The notes under the pieces: model-generated
What the model was told of the DNA's origin: nothing
Databases searched by the model: none
The model's input: the letters and a program-made list of their open reading frames with translations, nothing else
Made by a program: the position numbers and the translations under genes
NCBI GenBank assembly: GCA_024103495.1
Contig: JAGFIQ010000085.1
Coordinates: 47,020 to 111,019, forward strand
Length of the DNA: 64,000 nucleotides
Reading direction: 5' to 3'
Source of the DNA: Aridibacter famidurans
GTDB taxonomy: Bacteria > Acidobacteriota > Blastocatellia > Pyrinomonadales > Pyrinomonadaceae
Shown: in pieces, positions 8,330 to 16,962 of the stretch
Layout: each line of letters starts with the position of its first letter
Numbering within the stretch: the stretch's first letter is position 1

Positions 8330-8719
8330 CTACTTCAGCCTCTCCAGCTTGCCCTTCCGCTTGATCAGGTTCTTGTAATCCCACTGGATCTCGCGCGACT
8401 TCGCCAGCCAGCGCTCGAGGTCGTCGAGATCGACTTGAACGACCGACGTGTAGAAGATCGAGGCGTCTTTGAACTTGCTCTTCCCTGCCAGACCTTCCTC
8501 TTCAAACGACTGACCGCTCCAGAACATAAGCCGCAGGCCCGCCTTTTGCTTGCTGTACCCTACGATCGGATTCCCGTCCAGGAACCAGACCGGATGCCGA
8601 TGCCAAATCTTGTTCTCGGCCTCGGGAAGATGCTTGTCTATCTCCGTCGCGAGCAGATCGCAGATCTTGCGGTCGGAAGGAGACTGGGAAACGTTGTATT
8701 TTTTGGTGTCGGCGTGCAT
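8330..8719 (-). CDS. DUF1801 family protein (third paralog)
   Basis: 129 aa starting MHADTKKYNVSQ, with a GAGAA ribosome site. DUF1801-like architecture: a helical N-terminus with PEAENKIWHRHPVWFLDGNPIVGY, the strand LRLMFWSGQSF and a Lys-rich C-terminus. It is more divergent than the two paralogs 3' to it and separated from them by 300 bp of repeats. Its stop lies 5 bp from the end of the heptamer array. Function unknown. Confidence 0.82.
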   Translation of the reverse strand: MHADTKKYNVSQSPSDRKICDLLATEIDKHLPEAENKIWHRHPVWFLDGNPIVGYSKQKAGLRLMFWSGQSFEEEGLAGKSKFKDASIFYTSVVQVDLDDLERWLAKSREIQWDYKNLIKRKGKLERLK

Positions 8720-8793
8720 ATTCTCAGCGTTCTCGGCTAGATCTTACGTATCGCCATCCTGAACCGATTCCCGAAATCGCGGACGTTCATAAT

Positions 8794-9255
8794 TCAATCG
8801 TCCCGCTCGTAGTCTATGCCGTGTTCCTCAAGCCAATCGACCGCTATCTTTTCAAACGCCTTCTTCCGATATGCGTACCAGTCGTCCAGGAGCCCCTGGC
8901 GATGAAGCTCGTCTTTGAAACGGCGGAACGCGCCGCCGCCGTGGAGCGCCCGAAGCAAATGCGCCGACGCCTCGGGGTCCGTGACCGAGTTCGCGAAGTC
9001 GCGCATGATCTCCCATTCATGAATCTCGAGACTTGAGGGCAATTCGAGGTAGTCTTCCGATTCGACGGCCTCCCGGACCTCGGGAAGAATTTCTTCCATC
9101 CAGTCCGGAAGATCGTCCGTATCCTCCGCTTCAAGGGCGTCCATCTCCTCTTCCGACACGGAGACGAATTTTCCGGTCTTCGGGTTCAGGTAGGCCGCGA
9201 ACTCGGGACCCGGAAGGTCCATCTCGTTGACGACATCGCTGACTTTGATCTTCAT
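8794..9255 (-). CDS. UPF0158 family protein
   Basis: 153 aa. ATG 9255 is chosen because GAGGG lies 7 nt upstream; an extension to 9399 lacks family similarity. The acidic middle (EEEMDALEAEDTDDLPDW) and the motif SSLEIHEWEIMRDFANSV, followed by GGGAFRRFKDELHR and the ending DWLEEHGIDYE, are characteristic of UPF0158, whose members have no assigned biochemical function. Cytosolic, all-alpha rich, apparently monocistronic. Confidence 0.85.
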   Translation of the reverse strand: MKIKVSDVVNEMDLPGPEFAAYLNPKTGKFVSVSEEEMDALEAEDTDDLPDWMEEILPEVREAVESEDYLELPSSLEIHEWEIMRDFANSVTDPEASAHLLRALHGGGAFRRFKDELHRQGLLDDWYAYRKKAFEKIAVDWLEEHGIDYERDD

Positions 9256-9453
9256 AAGTTCCCTCACCACCGATACATGCTCTTCCGATTCCCAAAAGCT
9301 TCGGAAGGCTAAAGCACCACGGCCTCCAGTTTCAGGATTTGGAGACGCTTGGTCGGAACAGCTCCTTTCCGAAGTGCGGAACACCACGATAGCGTCCAAA
9401 TGCCTTTTGAGACAGCTTGAGTATGCCGAGAATTCGACTCAACACCCATTGGG

Positions 9454-9975
9454 TCACGTGCCTGGTGACAGTTCGTCGCCGGAATCGCCGGCTTCCGGCA
9501 GATCATCTCGTTCTGTTCCATAGCTCGCAAACTGATCGCCCGTCCGGCAGAACCTTGCTGTCGCCTCGGAATACTCCCGAGTGCCGGGGAGAGGCGAATT
9601 CAATACTGCCTTGACGAACTCCTTTGGAGGACGGTATCTGTGGTTCTCGACATAGTGCGAGATCATCTCGGGTGCAACGTATAGGACTTCACCCGCGGGA
9701 ACTCCGAAATTAAGCCCCGAAGAAAACTTTTCGCACAGCTCGCAAGTGTGTTGACCGAAGAAAACGCCCCAACCCAGGGAGAACGTCGAGTTTGAAGCGC
9801 TCTCCGAGAATTTACGCAGTTTCTCACGGAACTCGACCGCCGTCCGGCCTTTGCGAAATCGATGCTTCTTGTCGAGCCAGCCGATCGAACGGACGTGCGG
9901 TCCCGATGCGGCCATACACTTCGTCGAGTTGTCTCTGTAGTAGGTCATCCTCGCCGCCGCGGCATCTGGAATCAT
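9454..9975 (-). CDS. Conserved cytosolic protein of unknown function
   Basis: 173 aa from ATG 9975, which shares its A with the TGA of the upstream gene (TGATG), so translation is probably coupled; an in-frame GTG one codon earlier is possible. Visible motifs are a HxCxxC site (HTCELCEK), GLNFGVPAGEVLYVAPEM and SHYVENHRYRPPKEF. The Cys/His residues suggest a metal site. I recognise it as a widespread hypothetical protein but know no function. The C-terminal tail (DDLPEAGDSGDELSPGT) looks non-conserved and may be readthrough into repeat-like DNA. Confidence 0.7.
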   Translation of the reverse strand: MIPDAAAARMTYYRDNSTKCMAASGPHVRSIGWLDKKHRFRKGRTAVEFREKLRKFSESASNSTFSLGWGVFFGQHTCELCEKFSSGLNFGVPAGEVLYVAPEMISHYVENHRYRPPKEFVKAVLNSPLPGTREYSEATARFCRTGDQFASYGTERDDLPEAGDSGDELSPGT

Positions 9976-10781
9976 CACCGGTTTTCCACTGATTTCCGGA
10001 AGGCCTCAGAGGTCATCAGGTACAAGATCGATCCGTCCGTTGCTACTCGGTAAACGTACTTGTCGGTCATTATCAGCTCCGGCACCTTGGGCTTCCTCGT
10101 CAATACGTGAAAGACGTCGGTGTCTTCCGGGACGTCATCAAGTATGGCCGTGTGGAAGCCGGTTTCCGGGACCATGCCTTCGGGCACCTTGAATTCGATC
10201 ACAGCATTGTGAAGCTGTCGTTTGCGGATGATTTTCTTGCCATCCCCGGAGATCAGGTACCTCGCATCCCCGCCCAGAGGAAAAACTCGGGCATCGGTTT
10301 GCGCAGGGACCAAATACACGTGCAACTGATCGTCCTTTGCCGGGAGCACCGCAACATTGTAGGGCCTGGATGCAGATCCGAATTCTTTCAGAGCGATATC
10401 GATCGCGTGAGCCGCCGCAAGGAAGAAGTCCGTGTCTTCCTTCGGTTCCTTAGGCTTTTCAACATCGAATTCCGTCGGCGCCTTGCCCTGCCTTGCCTCA
10501 TAAACCACAAGGAACTTATCGCGTGTCTCATTCAGCCTGCCGTAGACCACGACCCAACCCGCCCCTTCTTTGCGGGCGATATACCGCTCAATGCTTCCTT
10601 CCGGTGGCGAAAGTGCCATTACGGCGTCCGTCGAATGCCAGGCAGCGACATCGTAGTCGTACAGCATTCGGCCACGAGCGGTGATCTCCGCGAGCTCCTC
10701 TTTTGAAGCCGGCTCGGTCCTCTGAGGGAATGTGGCGAGGGAAAGCGAAAGGACCAAAGAGACAGCAAGTACAAATTTCAT
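9975..10781 (-). CDS. Secreted/periplasmic protein of unknown function
   Basis: 268 aa from ATG 10781. This start gives a clean signal peptide (MKFVLAVSLVLSLSLATF, cleavage near residue 20); the upstream in-frame ATG at 10841 would bury it. The mature part is mixed alpha/beta with no Cys and no catalytic motif that I recognise. Segments such as WVVVYGRLNETRDKFLVVYEA and YLISGDGKKIIRKRQLHNAVIEF suggest beta sheets. It is coupled by TGATG overlap to the downstream cytosolic gene, an odd pairing of an exported and a non-exported product. Confidence 0.72.
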   Translation of the reverse strand: MKFVLAVSLVLSLSLATFPQRTEPASKEELAEITARGRMLYDYDVAAWHSTDAVMALSPPEGSIERYIARKEGAGWVVVYGRLNETRDKFLVVYEARQGKAPTEFDVEKPKEPKEDTDFFLAAAHAIDIALKEFGSASRPYNVAVLPAKDDQLHVYLVPAQTDARVFPLGGDARYLISGDGKKIIRKRQLHNAVIEFKVPEGMVPETGFHTAILDDVPEDTDVFHVLTRKPKVPELIMTDKYVYRVATDGSILYLMTSEAFRKSVENR

Positions 10782-11034
10782 GTTGTTTAGTTCGTGCGTT
10801 TCCCGGTGAATGCCTTCGAAAGATGGCTTTTCGCTTTCCAAACGAAGGTAATCCCTTATCGAAAACTCAGGCCGTCGCTACGCGACTCAAACGATCACAG
10901 CGACGGGACCGTGGGCTGCGCGCTGCTGCGCTTGCCCACGGCTAAACGCAGGTCGTCGCTATGCGACTCTTTTATGACGTTTCCCTTGCCCGAGCTGTAA
11001 CGGGCAGGGACGAGCCCTGCCTCTACAAACGACA
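10782..11034. repeat. Degenerate hairpin repeat
   Basis: Contains a degenerate relative of the 60-bp hairpin family: GACCGTGGGCTGCGC...GCCCACGGCTAAACGC (about 10908-10947) flanked by GCTACGCGACTC/GCTATGCGACTC words, and CTGTAACGGGCAGGGACGAG. No gene seen. Confidence 0.6.
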
Positions 11035-11412
11035 TTACCCGTCGACGTTGAAGACCTTGCTCACGATCCACCAGCGGCCCTCGATCTTCAGGAGGTTAAA
11101 GAAGTCGGTGAAGTCGTGGCCCATGTATGACTTCTCGGTGACCTTCGCCGATGCGACGGTGCCGGCGACCTCGATCGCTTCCACCGAACCTTCGAACGGC
11201 TCGCCGCTTTCCGCCGGTGCGGGATTCGAGGTCACAAAATCGTAGAGGCCCTGGATCGGGACGATCAAAAGCTCGTCGCCAAAGTGCCCGCACATCGTCG
11301 CGGCTTCGTGAAACGCTTCTTTGAGCGTATCCACATTTCCTTCGCGGATGCCTTCAAAATAGTAATTGATCGCCTGGCGGATTCCCTCTTGTTCGTTTAC
11401 TGCTGCTTCCAT
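11035..11412 (-). CDS. NTF2-like (putative lumazine-binding/SnoaL type) protein
   Basis: 125 aa from ATG 11412, preceded by AAGGAG 10 nt upstream; the longer frame to 11562 is translated hairpin repeat. The sequence follows the cone-shaped NTF2 fold: helix IRQAINYYFEGIREGNVDTLKEAF, then beta strands ending in FTDFFNLLKIEGRWWIVSKVF. It fits the putative lumazine-binding branch of the superfamily, whose ligand is generally unknown. Monocistronic, cytosolic. Confidence 0.8.
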   Translation of the reverse strand: MEAAVNEQEGIRQAINYYFEGIREGNVDTLKEAFHEAATMCGHFGDELLIVPIQGLYDFVTSNPAPAESGEPFEGSVEAIEVAGTVASAKVTEKSYMGHDFTDFFNLLKIEGRWWIVSKVFNVDG

Positions 11413-11520
11413 AGTTGATTTTCTCCTTAAAGTAGTAAGTTGTTCGTCACCGATGCGGTAAGAATGGCACGCTCCCTGGTACGCCGCTGACGCGGCTGGA
11501 TATTTGGAGGTGCCTCCATA

Positions 11521-11580
11521 CCGTGGGTGGCGCCCTTCGGGCTTACCCACGGCTAAATGCATATGACCGCTACGCGGTCG
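11521..11580. repeat. 60-bp hairpin repeat, copy 1
   Basis: Two nested palindromes: CCGTGGGTGGCGCCC with its complementary arm, closed by a TTCG loop, then GACCGCTACGCGGTC. The same 60-bp unit occurs at 16793-16852 (same orientation) and 20293-20352 (inverted). Confidence 0.85.
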
Positions 11581-11817
11581 GCTTTTTCCGATCCCTGTCT
11601 CCTGTCTCCGCCGCCTAAGGACCAGGCAGCACGCCTCCGGCGTGCGGATCGTCGGCGGTCTTTTACCCCGGGCTGCGCCTTCGGCTAGCCCGGGGCTAAC
11701 ATCCGTCGCCCCTTCGGGGCGGGAGAGTCTCCTAACTGCTGTCTCCCGTTTCCCGTCTCCTGTCTCCTGCTATGCCCGTCGCTCGCGCTCCGGGTTCCGA
11801 TCTCTGTCTCCTGTCTC
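11581..11817. repeat. Composite repeat tail: hairpins and CTCCTGT heptamers
   Basis: After the 60-bp unit come short CTCCTGT runs, GGCACGCCTCCGGCGTGCGG, the CCCGGGCTGCGCCTTCGGC-type hairpin (about 11673-11705), GCCCCTTCGGGGC and further heptamers up to the stop codon of the ketosynthase gene. The order matches 16793-17095. No gene. Confidence 0.8.
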
Positions 11818-12876
11818 CTAGAACCCATACACCACCGCGTTGCAATGCATCCCGGCGCCGACCGAGGCGAAGACCACCGTGTCGCCTTCGTCGATCGAGT
11901 AGCCATCGAGCTTTCCCTTCAGGATCAGGTCCAGCATAGTCGGGATAGTCGCAACCGACGTGTTCCCAAGGAACTGGATCGTCATCGGGAGCTTTCCTTC
12001 GAGGCTCTCCGGCTCGACTCCGTACAGCTCGGCCAAATGATTCCCGACTGCCTCGATCAGCTTTTCGTTTGCCTGATGAAAAAGGAACATTCCGATGTCC
12101 GCGAGCCCGAGTCCCGCGCGGTCCAGGGCCTTCTTCACAACCTTCGGGACCCACGTCGTCGCGTAACGGTAAACTTCCCTGCCGTTCATCTTGAACCAGC
12201 AGCTTCCGGGCACGCCTTCCTTGTTCGATCTGCCCAGGTAAATGTTCTCGAGGTCCTTGTTCGCGTGCGAGAATGTCGCGTGCGAGATCACGCCCTGTCC
12301 CGATCCGTCTTTCGAGAAAACCGCCGCGCCGCATCCGTCACCCAGGATCATCGAGTCTACATCGTGCGGATCGAGCATTCTCGAAGCTACCTCGATTCCG
12401 ACGACCAGCACGTTCTCCGCGTCGCCGGACTCGATCGACTGGTGAGCTTGGATCACCCCTTGAAGCCAGCCCGGGCAGGCAAACAGAATATCGTACGCGA
12501 AGCATTCGTGGTTCGTGACGTCGAGGGCGTTCTTCAGATAGGCCGCCATGTTCGGGACAGTGTGAAAGGCCTGTTCGCCGATGAGGATGTTCCCGGCATT
12601 GTGCGCGACGATGATCCCGTCAAGATCGTCCGGAGCGAGCCCCGAATCCGCGACCGCCTTCCTCGCCGCATCGGTCATCAAGGGCCTGGAGTCCTGATCG
12701 AACGGAACGTACCGGCGTTCGCGTATGCCGGAGATCGACTCGAGCTTCGCGGCGGCTTCTTTGCCCGATACAGGCAAGGCTGCCCCGCTTTTGTCGTAAA
12801 AGATATTCTCGTGGAACTCGCTGTTTGGAACGACGAGCTCCGGAAGGGCGCTTCCCGTCCCTTTGATAGCGCTCAT
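11818..12876 (-). CDS. FabH-like 3-oxoacyl-ACP synthase III (KAS III) family ketosynthase
   Basis: 352 aa from ATG 12876. Thiolase-fold condensing enzyme with the KAS III triad: Cys134 in DILFACPGW, His267 in FLFHQAN and Asn305 in FLGNTSVAT, and the late glycine motif FASVGAGMH. Family role: decarboxylative Claisen condensation of an acyl-CoA or acyl primer with malonyl-ACP, starting fatty acid or specialised lipid synthesis. No other fatty acid gene is nearby, so this is probably an accessory KAS III, such as those making branched or long-chain products, rather than the housekeeping fabH. It is divergent from the AraC-type regulator 178 bp away. Confidence 0.9.
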   Translation of the reverse strand: MSAIKGTGSALPELVVPNSEFHENIFYDKSGAALPVSGKEAAAKLESISGIRERRYVPFDQDSRPLMTDAARKAVADSGLAPDDLDGIIVAHNAGNILIGEQAFHTVPNMAAYLKNALDVTNHECFAYDILFACPGWLQGVIQAHQSIESGDAENVLVVGIEVASRMLDPHDVDSMILGDGCGAAVFSKDGSGQGVISHATFSHANKDLENIYLGRSNKEGVPGSCWFKMNGREVYRYATTWVPKVVKKALDRAGLGLADIGMFLFHQANEKLIEAVGNHLAELYGVEPESLEGKLPMTIQFLGNTSVATIPTMLDLILKGKLDGYSIDEGDTVVFASVGAGMHCNAVVYGF

Positions 12877-13054
12877 ATGAACAGGGATTCTAACACTATA
12901 CGGCCCGAATCCCGCGACCCGGATTCCATCCTTGCGCGCCTGAACCAAGCCCATTCCAGGTCGCCTGCCTTGCATTCGTAAGCCCCAACGTATATTCCTT
13001 CGCCAAGGCTTTTCCGTTCATAGCCCGGTTTCTTGGCGTTCGTTCTCATGTCTT

Positions 13055-14068
13055 ATGGGAAAGGTATCTTCACTGTTTGTCAGAAAAGTGCTTTCGACGG
13101 TGGACGATTCCGTCGACAGCGCAGGCCTGTTGACGTCCCTGGGCATTGATCCCGATTCGGATACCAACCCGAAGCTGATGATCCCCGACACCGAGTACTA
13201 CACGTTCCTGGAAACGCTGGCAGGGCTCGAAAGTGATCCGATATCGATCCCTCTGAAGGCAGGCGAATCTATGCGGTGCGACGACTATGGGGCCTTCGGT
13301 CTCGCGTTCAAATCCGCTTCAACTCTCGCCGGTTCTTACAGACGGGCCGAAAGATACGCCCGCGTACTGACCAGCGTTTCGACCTATCGTTTGGAGATGA
13401 CGCCGCGTGGCGGCTTCATACATCTTCATCGCGAAGGAGAACGACGGCTGGGGATGCGGCTTTCGAACGAGGCGACGATCGCAAGCATCGCGAGCATCAG
13501 CAGGGAGGTCTGTGCCGAAAAGTTCAGTGCCCTCGAAGTACATTTCAAACACGCAGCACCCCCATCGACAGCCGCTCACGAGGACTACTTTGGCTGTCCC
13601 GTGCGTTTCGGTTCCGACCGCGACGCCCTGTTCGTTTCCCGAGAAGTTCTTGAGAGTCCAAACAGGGTCGCCGACAGAGGAATTTCTCGGTTTTTCGAGT
13701 CCCATCTTGAGAACGAGATCTCGGAGATGGAAGAAGTCCGGGAACTGGAAGAGGAAGTACGCGACCATATCTCAGACACGCTCAGCGAAGGCGTGCCTTC
13801 GATCGGCGAAGTGTCGAAGCGTTTCGGAATGAGCGATAGGACTCTTCAACGGAGGCTCTCGGATCGGGGTCATTCGTTCCGGGAGCTCGTCGACTCCGCA
13901 AGAAGGATGCTCGCTGAAAGGCTCTTGCGCGACTCCGGCTTCTCGCTAGCCGAGATCTCTTTTATGACCGGCTTTTCCGACCAAAGCGCGTTCAACCGCG
14001 CTTTCAAGCGCTGGGCCGGCAGGACGCCGCGGTCTTACCGGATCTCTTCCGTATCGGGATCGGACTAG
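13055..14068 (+). CDS. AraC-family transcriptional regulator (Arabinose_bd domain type)
   Basis: 337 aa. The N-terminal ~200 residues match the OruR/ArgR-like Arabinose_bd ligand domain (DDYGAFGLAFKSASTLAGSYRRAERY). The C-terminal ~100 residues are an AraC HTH with two helix-turn-helix units (IGEVSKRFGMSDRTLQRRL and LAEISFMTGFSDQSAFNRAF, followed by RAFKRWAGRTPRSYR). A coiled segment rich in Glu (EISEMEEVRELEEEVRD) links them. The NmrA-like and DUF1772 genes follow on the same strand at 105 and 43 bp spacing, and the FabH-like gene is divergent, so these are its likely targets. Confidence 0.92.
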   Translation: MGKVSSLFVRKVLSTVDDSVDSAGLLTSLGIDPDSDTNPKLMIPDTEYYTFLETLAGLESDPISIPLKAGESMRCDDYGAFGLAFKSASTLAGSYRRAERYARVLTSVSTYRLEMTPRGGFIHLHREGERRLGMRLSNEATIASIASISREVCAEKFSALEVHFKHAAPPSTAAHEDYFGCPVRFGSDRDALFVSREVLESPNRVADRGISRFFESHLENEISEMEEVRELEEEVRDHISDTLSEGVPSIGEVSKRFGMSDRTLQRRLSDRGHSFRELVDSARRMLAERLLRDSGFSLAEISFMTGFSDQSAFNRAFKRWAGRTPRSYRISSVSGSD

Positions 14069-14173
14069 ATCGCGCCGTGGCGGATTCGGTCAAAAGGTTG
14101 GCGCGGTCTGCCAAGACCGAGGCCTACCCGTTTCGATATCGTTTCTCCAACAAAACAAAAGAAGGAGAAAACG

Positions 14174-15031
14174 ATGACCGATAAAATGAACAATGGAACA
14201 GAGAGTGACGGCTTGGTATTTGTGACCGGAGGGACGGGAAAAACCGGACGCCGGATCGTGGAGCTGTTAGAAGAAAAGGGGGTCCCGGTCCGGATCGGGT
14301 CCAGGTCTGCAAGACCGCCGTTCGAGTGGGACAACCCGAAAGGCTGGAACGACTGCCTTGAGGGCGTTAACTCGATCTACGTAAGTTATTCGCCCGACCT
14401 TGCGATCCCGGGCGCTAAGGAATCGATAAGCACATTGCTCGACCTGGCGCAGCGATCCGGGGTTGAAAGGGTCGTCCTTTTGTCCGGCAGAGGCGAATCG
14501 GAAGCCCAGGCGTGTGAAGAACTCGTCCGGAACAGCGGTTTGGAATGGACCGTGGTCCGGGCGAGCTGGTTCAACCAGAATTTCTCGGAAGGGGCCTTTA
14601 CTGAAATGGTCCTTTCGGGACAGATAACGCTGCCCGCCGGTGAAGCGCAGGAGCCATTTGTCGACGTGGACGACATCGCCGAGGTCGCGGTCGCCGCACT
14701 GACCGAAGTAGGCCACGACGGCGAGGTATACGAGGTGACGGGCCCCAGGCTGATGTCCTTCGACGAAGTCGCTTCAGACCTTTCCAAGGCCACCGGACGT
14801 GAGATCGAGTACGCCGACATTCCCCACGAGGCGTTCGTGGAACACGTTAAGGGAAGCGGAGCACCCAAGGACGTTGTGTGGCTGATGGATTATCTGTTCT
14901 CCACGGTACTCGACGGAAGAAATTCCGTTCTCGCGGACGGCGTCGAGCGGGCTCTCGGACGGCCGCCCAGGGACTTTTCCGAATATGCGCACAACACTGC
15001 GGCTTCAGGTGTCTGGGAGACTTCCGGCTGA
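14174..15031 (+). CDS. NmrA-family NAD(P)H-binding protein
   Basis: 285 aa with an AAGGAG site before the ATG. Rossmann motif VFVTGGTGKTGRRIVELL at about residues 15-32 (GGTGKTG is the glycine-rich loop), then VRIGSRSARPPFEW, VVLLSGRGESEAQ, and the NmrA-type VVRASWFNQNFSEG. It lacks a clear YxxxK catalytic pair, as usual in NmrA-like proteins that act as NAD(P)H-dependent quinone reductases or redox sensors. It forms a likely operon with the DUF1772 gene and is probably controlled by the upstream AraC-type regulator. Confidence 0.88.
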   Translation: MTDKMNNGTESDGLVFVTGGTGKTGRRIVELLEEKGVPVRIGSRSARPPFEWDNPKGWNDCLEGVNSIYVSYSPDLAIPGAKESISTLLDLAQRSGVERVVLLSGRGESEAQACEELVRNSGLEWTVVRASWFNQNFSEGAFTEMVLSGQITLPAGEAQEPFVDVDDIAEVAVAALTEVGHDGEVYEVTGPRLMSFDEVASDLSKATGREIEYADIPHEAFVEHVKGSGAPKDVVWLMDYLFSTVLDGRNSVLADGVERALGRPPRDFSEYAHNTAASGVWETSG

Positions 15032-15074
15032 TCCGCGGAAGGAACGGAAGCTTTGAAATTGAGTAAGGAGACTT

Positions 15075-15569
15075 ATGCTTGATCTGATACTGATCATCAC
15101 CGCTCTTTTTGTGTCCCTGGTTGCCGGATTCCTGTTCGCGTTCGCGGTGGTCGTGATGCCGGGGATCGGAAAGATGGATGACCTGCGGTTCGCCGAGTCC
15201 TTCAAGGCCATCGACAGTGTCATTCAGGACAACAACCCTTTGTTCATCCTTGTCTGGGTCGGTTCAGGAGTCGGTGCGGTAGCATCTGCGGTCGCGGGAT
15301 TCCTGTACCTTCAAGGCCCGGTACTCGCGCTGGTTTCAGCCGCTTGCGCACTTGTCATCCTGGCAGTGCACGTGCCGACGGTGGTGGTCAACGTGCCTTT
15401 GAACAACCGGCTCCAGGGGATGGATCTCGGGCAGGCTTCGGATTCCAAACTCGGCGAGATCCGGAGCTTGTTCGAGCGCCGATGGCTCTTCTGGAACAAT
15501 GTTCGAACGCTCGCCTCAATCGCGGCCGCTATTTTGCTGATGGCAGGGATCGCCTGGGCTGAGCAGTGA
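15075..15569 (+). CDS. DUF1772 (anthrone oxygenase-like) membrane protein
   Basis: 164 aa with AAGGAG 5 nt before the ATG. Four membrane helices (about 3-28, 55-75, 83-103 and 137-158). DUF1772 hallmarks are visible: GFLFAFAVVVMPGI in helix 1, HVPTVVVNVPLNNRL in the loop after helix 3, and FERRWLFWNNVRTLAS before helix 4. The family includes fungal anthrone oxygenases, but most bacterial members are uncharacterised. An NmrA-like gene plus DUF1772 behind an AraC regulator is a recurring bacterial pairing and suggests a detoxification or redox cassette. Confidence 0.87.
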   Translation: MLDLILIITALFVSLVAGFLFAFAVVVMPGIGKMDDLRFAESFKAIDSVIQDNNPLFILVWVGSGVGAVASAVAGFLYLQGPVLALVSAACALVILAVHVPTVVVNVPLNNRLQGMDLGQASDSKLGEIRSLFERRWLFWNNVRTLASIAAAILLMAGIAWAEQ

Positions 15570-15654
15570 ACGAGCGCGATCTTGATCGTCGGGATTCACT
15601 TACATATCCAACGGAAGGTTGCTAGCTGGTTCGGCCGCGAGGGCGATCTGTTGT

Positions 15655-16089
15655 TCAGGACGCCGAGCAATCGGTATCGATCGGCTCAACGGAGAACTCC
15701 CTCTCGTCGCTCCAGTCGCGCCACTTGCCGTCTACGAGCGCACGAACCTTCCATTTCCATCCCGTTGCGTTGTGCGGGGCGATGAACGCTATGTTCTTTC
15801 GGGTATAACTCGTCTTATTCAGACCCTGTGCATTGATCACCGGGTACTTCGCTCCCTCGCCTTTAACATAAAGATGATACGCCTTGGCACCGCTCACTTT
15901 TGACCATTCGAAGCGCCATTCGACAAAGTCCGCCTGAGTGCTGCAGCCGTTGTCCATCATCTCGAATTCTTCGGGGGACAGCAGTTCCGGCACGTCGTTC
16001 TTACCGCCGGCTTGCGAATTGGCCGTCGCCGCGGCGAAAAGCACGATGGAGACGGTCAGCATCGAGCGGAAGAGTATCTGGCCTCGCAT
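15655..16089 (-). CDS. Secreted fibronectin-III-like domain protein
   Basis: 144 aa. Signal peptide at residues 1-26 (hydrophobic SMLTVSIVLFAAATANSQA). The mature ~115 residues look like a single Ig/FnIII beta sandwich: FRFEW-type SKVSGAKAYHLYVKGEG, GLNKTSYTRKNIAF and the typical WKVRALVDGKWRDWSDEREFSV ending. Cys in DNGCSTQ and DTDCSAS could form a disulfide. No catalytic motif, likely a binding module. It is followed on the same strand by nothing before the convergent DUF1772 gene. Confidence 0.72.
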   Translation of the reverse strand: MRGQILFRSMLTVSIVLFAAATANSQAGGKNDVPELLSPEEFEMMDNGCSTQADFVEWRFEWSKVSGAKAYHLYVKGEGAKYPVINAQGLNKTSYTRKNIAFIAPHNATGWKWKVRALVDGKWRDWSDEREFSVEPIDTDCSAS

Positions 16090-16136
16090 AATCTCATTCT
16101 CCTTTATTCAGGCACTCCCGGCGATCGTGCTTCGGT

Positions 16137-16691
16137 TCACCGATCGTACGAGAGGTACTCTTTTGGGATAGGGTTCTCGGGACGCTCGGAGTCGTAGATC
16201 CAGCTCACGATCCACCACCTTTTGCCGTCGTGGAATAGCTGAATGTTGTTGATCCCGCGCATGAACGGCTTCCCGCCGGGCTTGTCGCTGGCGGCGTAGG
16301 TGCTCCAGACATTCGCAATATTGCCGAATCGTTCGGTCCTGCGGTGGACCTCCCATTCATAGAATCCCGTTCGCCTGACACCGCCGAAGCGGTCATAGAA
16401 TCCCCTCAAAGACATCGTCGCAAGCTGAGGCTTCCCTTCGCCGTTGACGGAAGCGACGGAGATAAGCGCGCTCGGGTGGTGCAGCGATGAGTCGCGCTCG
16501 TAGTCCGGCGCTTCCCCGGCGGGTCCGGACACGACTTCATAGTACGCCTTGATGATCGAGTCGAGCGTCACGACATCATCGGGTGTTTCGGCTTTGAGCG
16601 TCTGGGCGAACACATTGGCGCCCAACGCAAGGAAGGCCAGCAAGACGATCAGTCTCGTGATCTTTCGCGGCAATCTGGACACAGTGATCAT
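16137..16691 (-). CDS. Secreted NTF2-like protein
   Basis: 184 aa from ATG 16691, with AGGAGA immediately upstream (short spacing). Signal peptide MITVSRLPRKITRLIVLLAFLA, cleavage near ANVFAQ. The mature part has the NTF2/SnoaL pattern: helix DSIIKAYYEVVSG, then strands with FYDRFGGVRRTGFYEWEV and the closing DGKRWWIVSWIYDSER. Family ligands vary, so function is unassigned. It lies 47 bp upstream of the FnIII-like secreted gene on the same strand, a possible two-gene unit. Confidence 0.78.
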   Translation of the reverse strand: MITVSRLPRKITRLIVLLAFLALGANVFAQTLKAETPDDVVTLDSIIKAYYEVVSGPAGEAPDYERDSSLHHPSALISVASVNGEGKPQLATMSLRGFYDRFGGVRRTGFYEWEVHRRTERFGNIANVWSTYAASDKPGGKPFMRGINNIQLFHDGKRWWIVSWIYDSERPENPIPKEYLSYDR

Positions 16692-16792
16692 TCTCCTGTT
16701 GTTCGAATTTCGACGAGACACTTTTTCACACAAAACCAACGTCATCAAGTGCCGTCGCTAACGCGACAATAGGTTCACGGAGCTGCGCCTTA

Positions 16793-16852
16793 CCGTGGGT
16801 GGCGCCCTTCGGGCTTACCCACGGCTAAATGCATATGACCGCTGCGCGGTCG
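16793..16852. repeat. 60-bp hairpin repeat, copy 2
   Basis: Near-identical to 11521-11580 (GACCGCTGCGCGGTC instead of GACCGCTACGCGGTC). Similarity with the inverted copy at 20293-20352 extends another 40 bases outward (CGCTAACGCGAC and GCGCCTTAC words at 16755-16792). Confidence 0.85.
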
Positions 16853-16962
16853 CGAATCCCCGGTCTCCCGTCTCCTGTCTCATGCGGCACGCCTCCGGCG
16901 TGCGTGTCGACGGCGGTCTCTTACCCGGGGCTAACTTCCGTAGCCCCTTCGGGGCGGGAGAG
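16853..16962. repeat. Composite repeat middle section
   Basis: Short CTCCCGT/CTCCTGT run, GCGGCACGCCTCCGGCGTGCG, then a shortened CCCGGGGCTAAC unit and AGCCCCTTCGGGGCGGGAG. Same order as at 11581-11735. Confidence 0.78.

Noticed and set aside
7599..8384. Long version (261 aa) of the second DUF1801 protein
   Set aside because: The extra N-terminus is translated tandem repeat and heptamers.
11845..12981. 378-codon plus-strand frame over the ketosynthase
   Set aside because: Shadow frame; the opposite strand has the complete KAS III triad.
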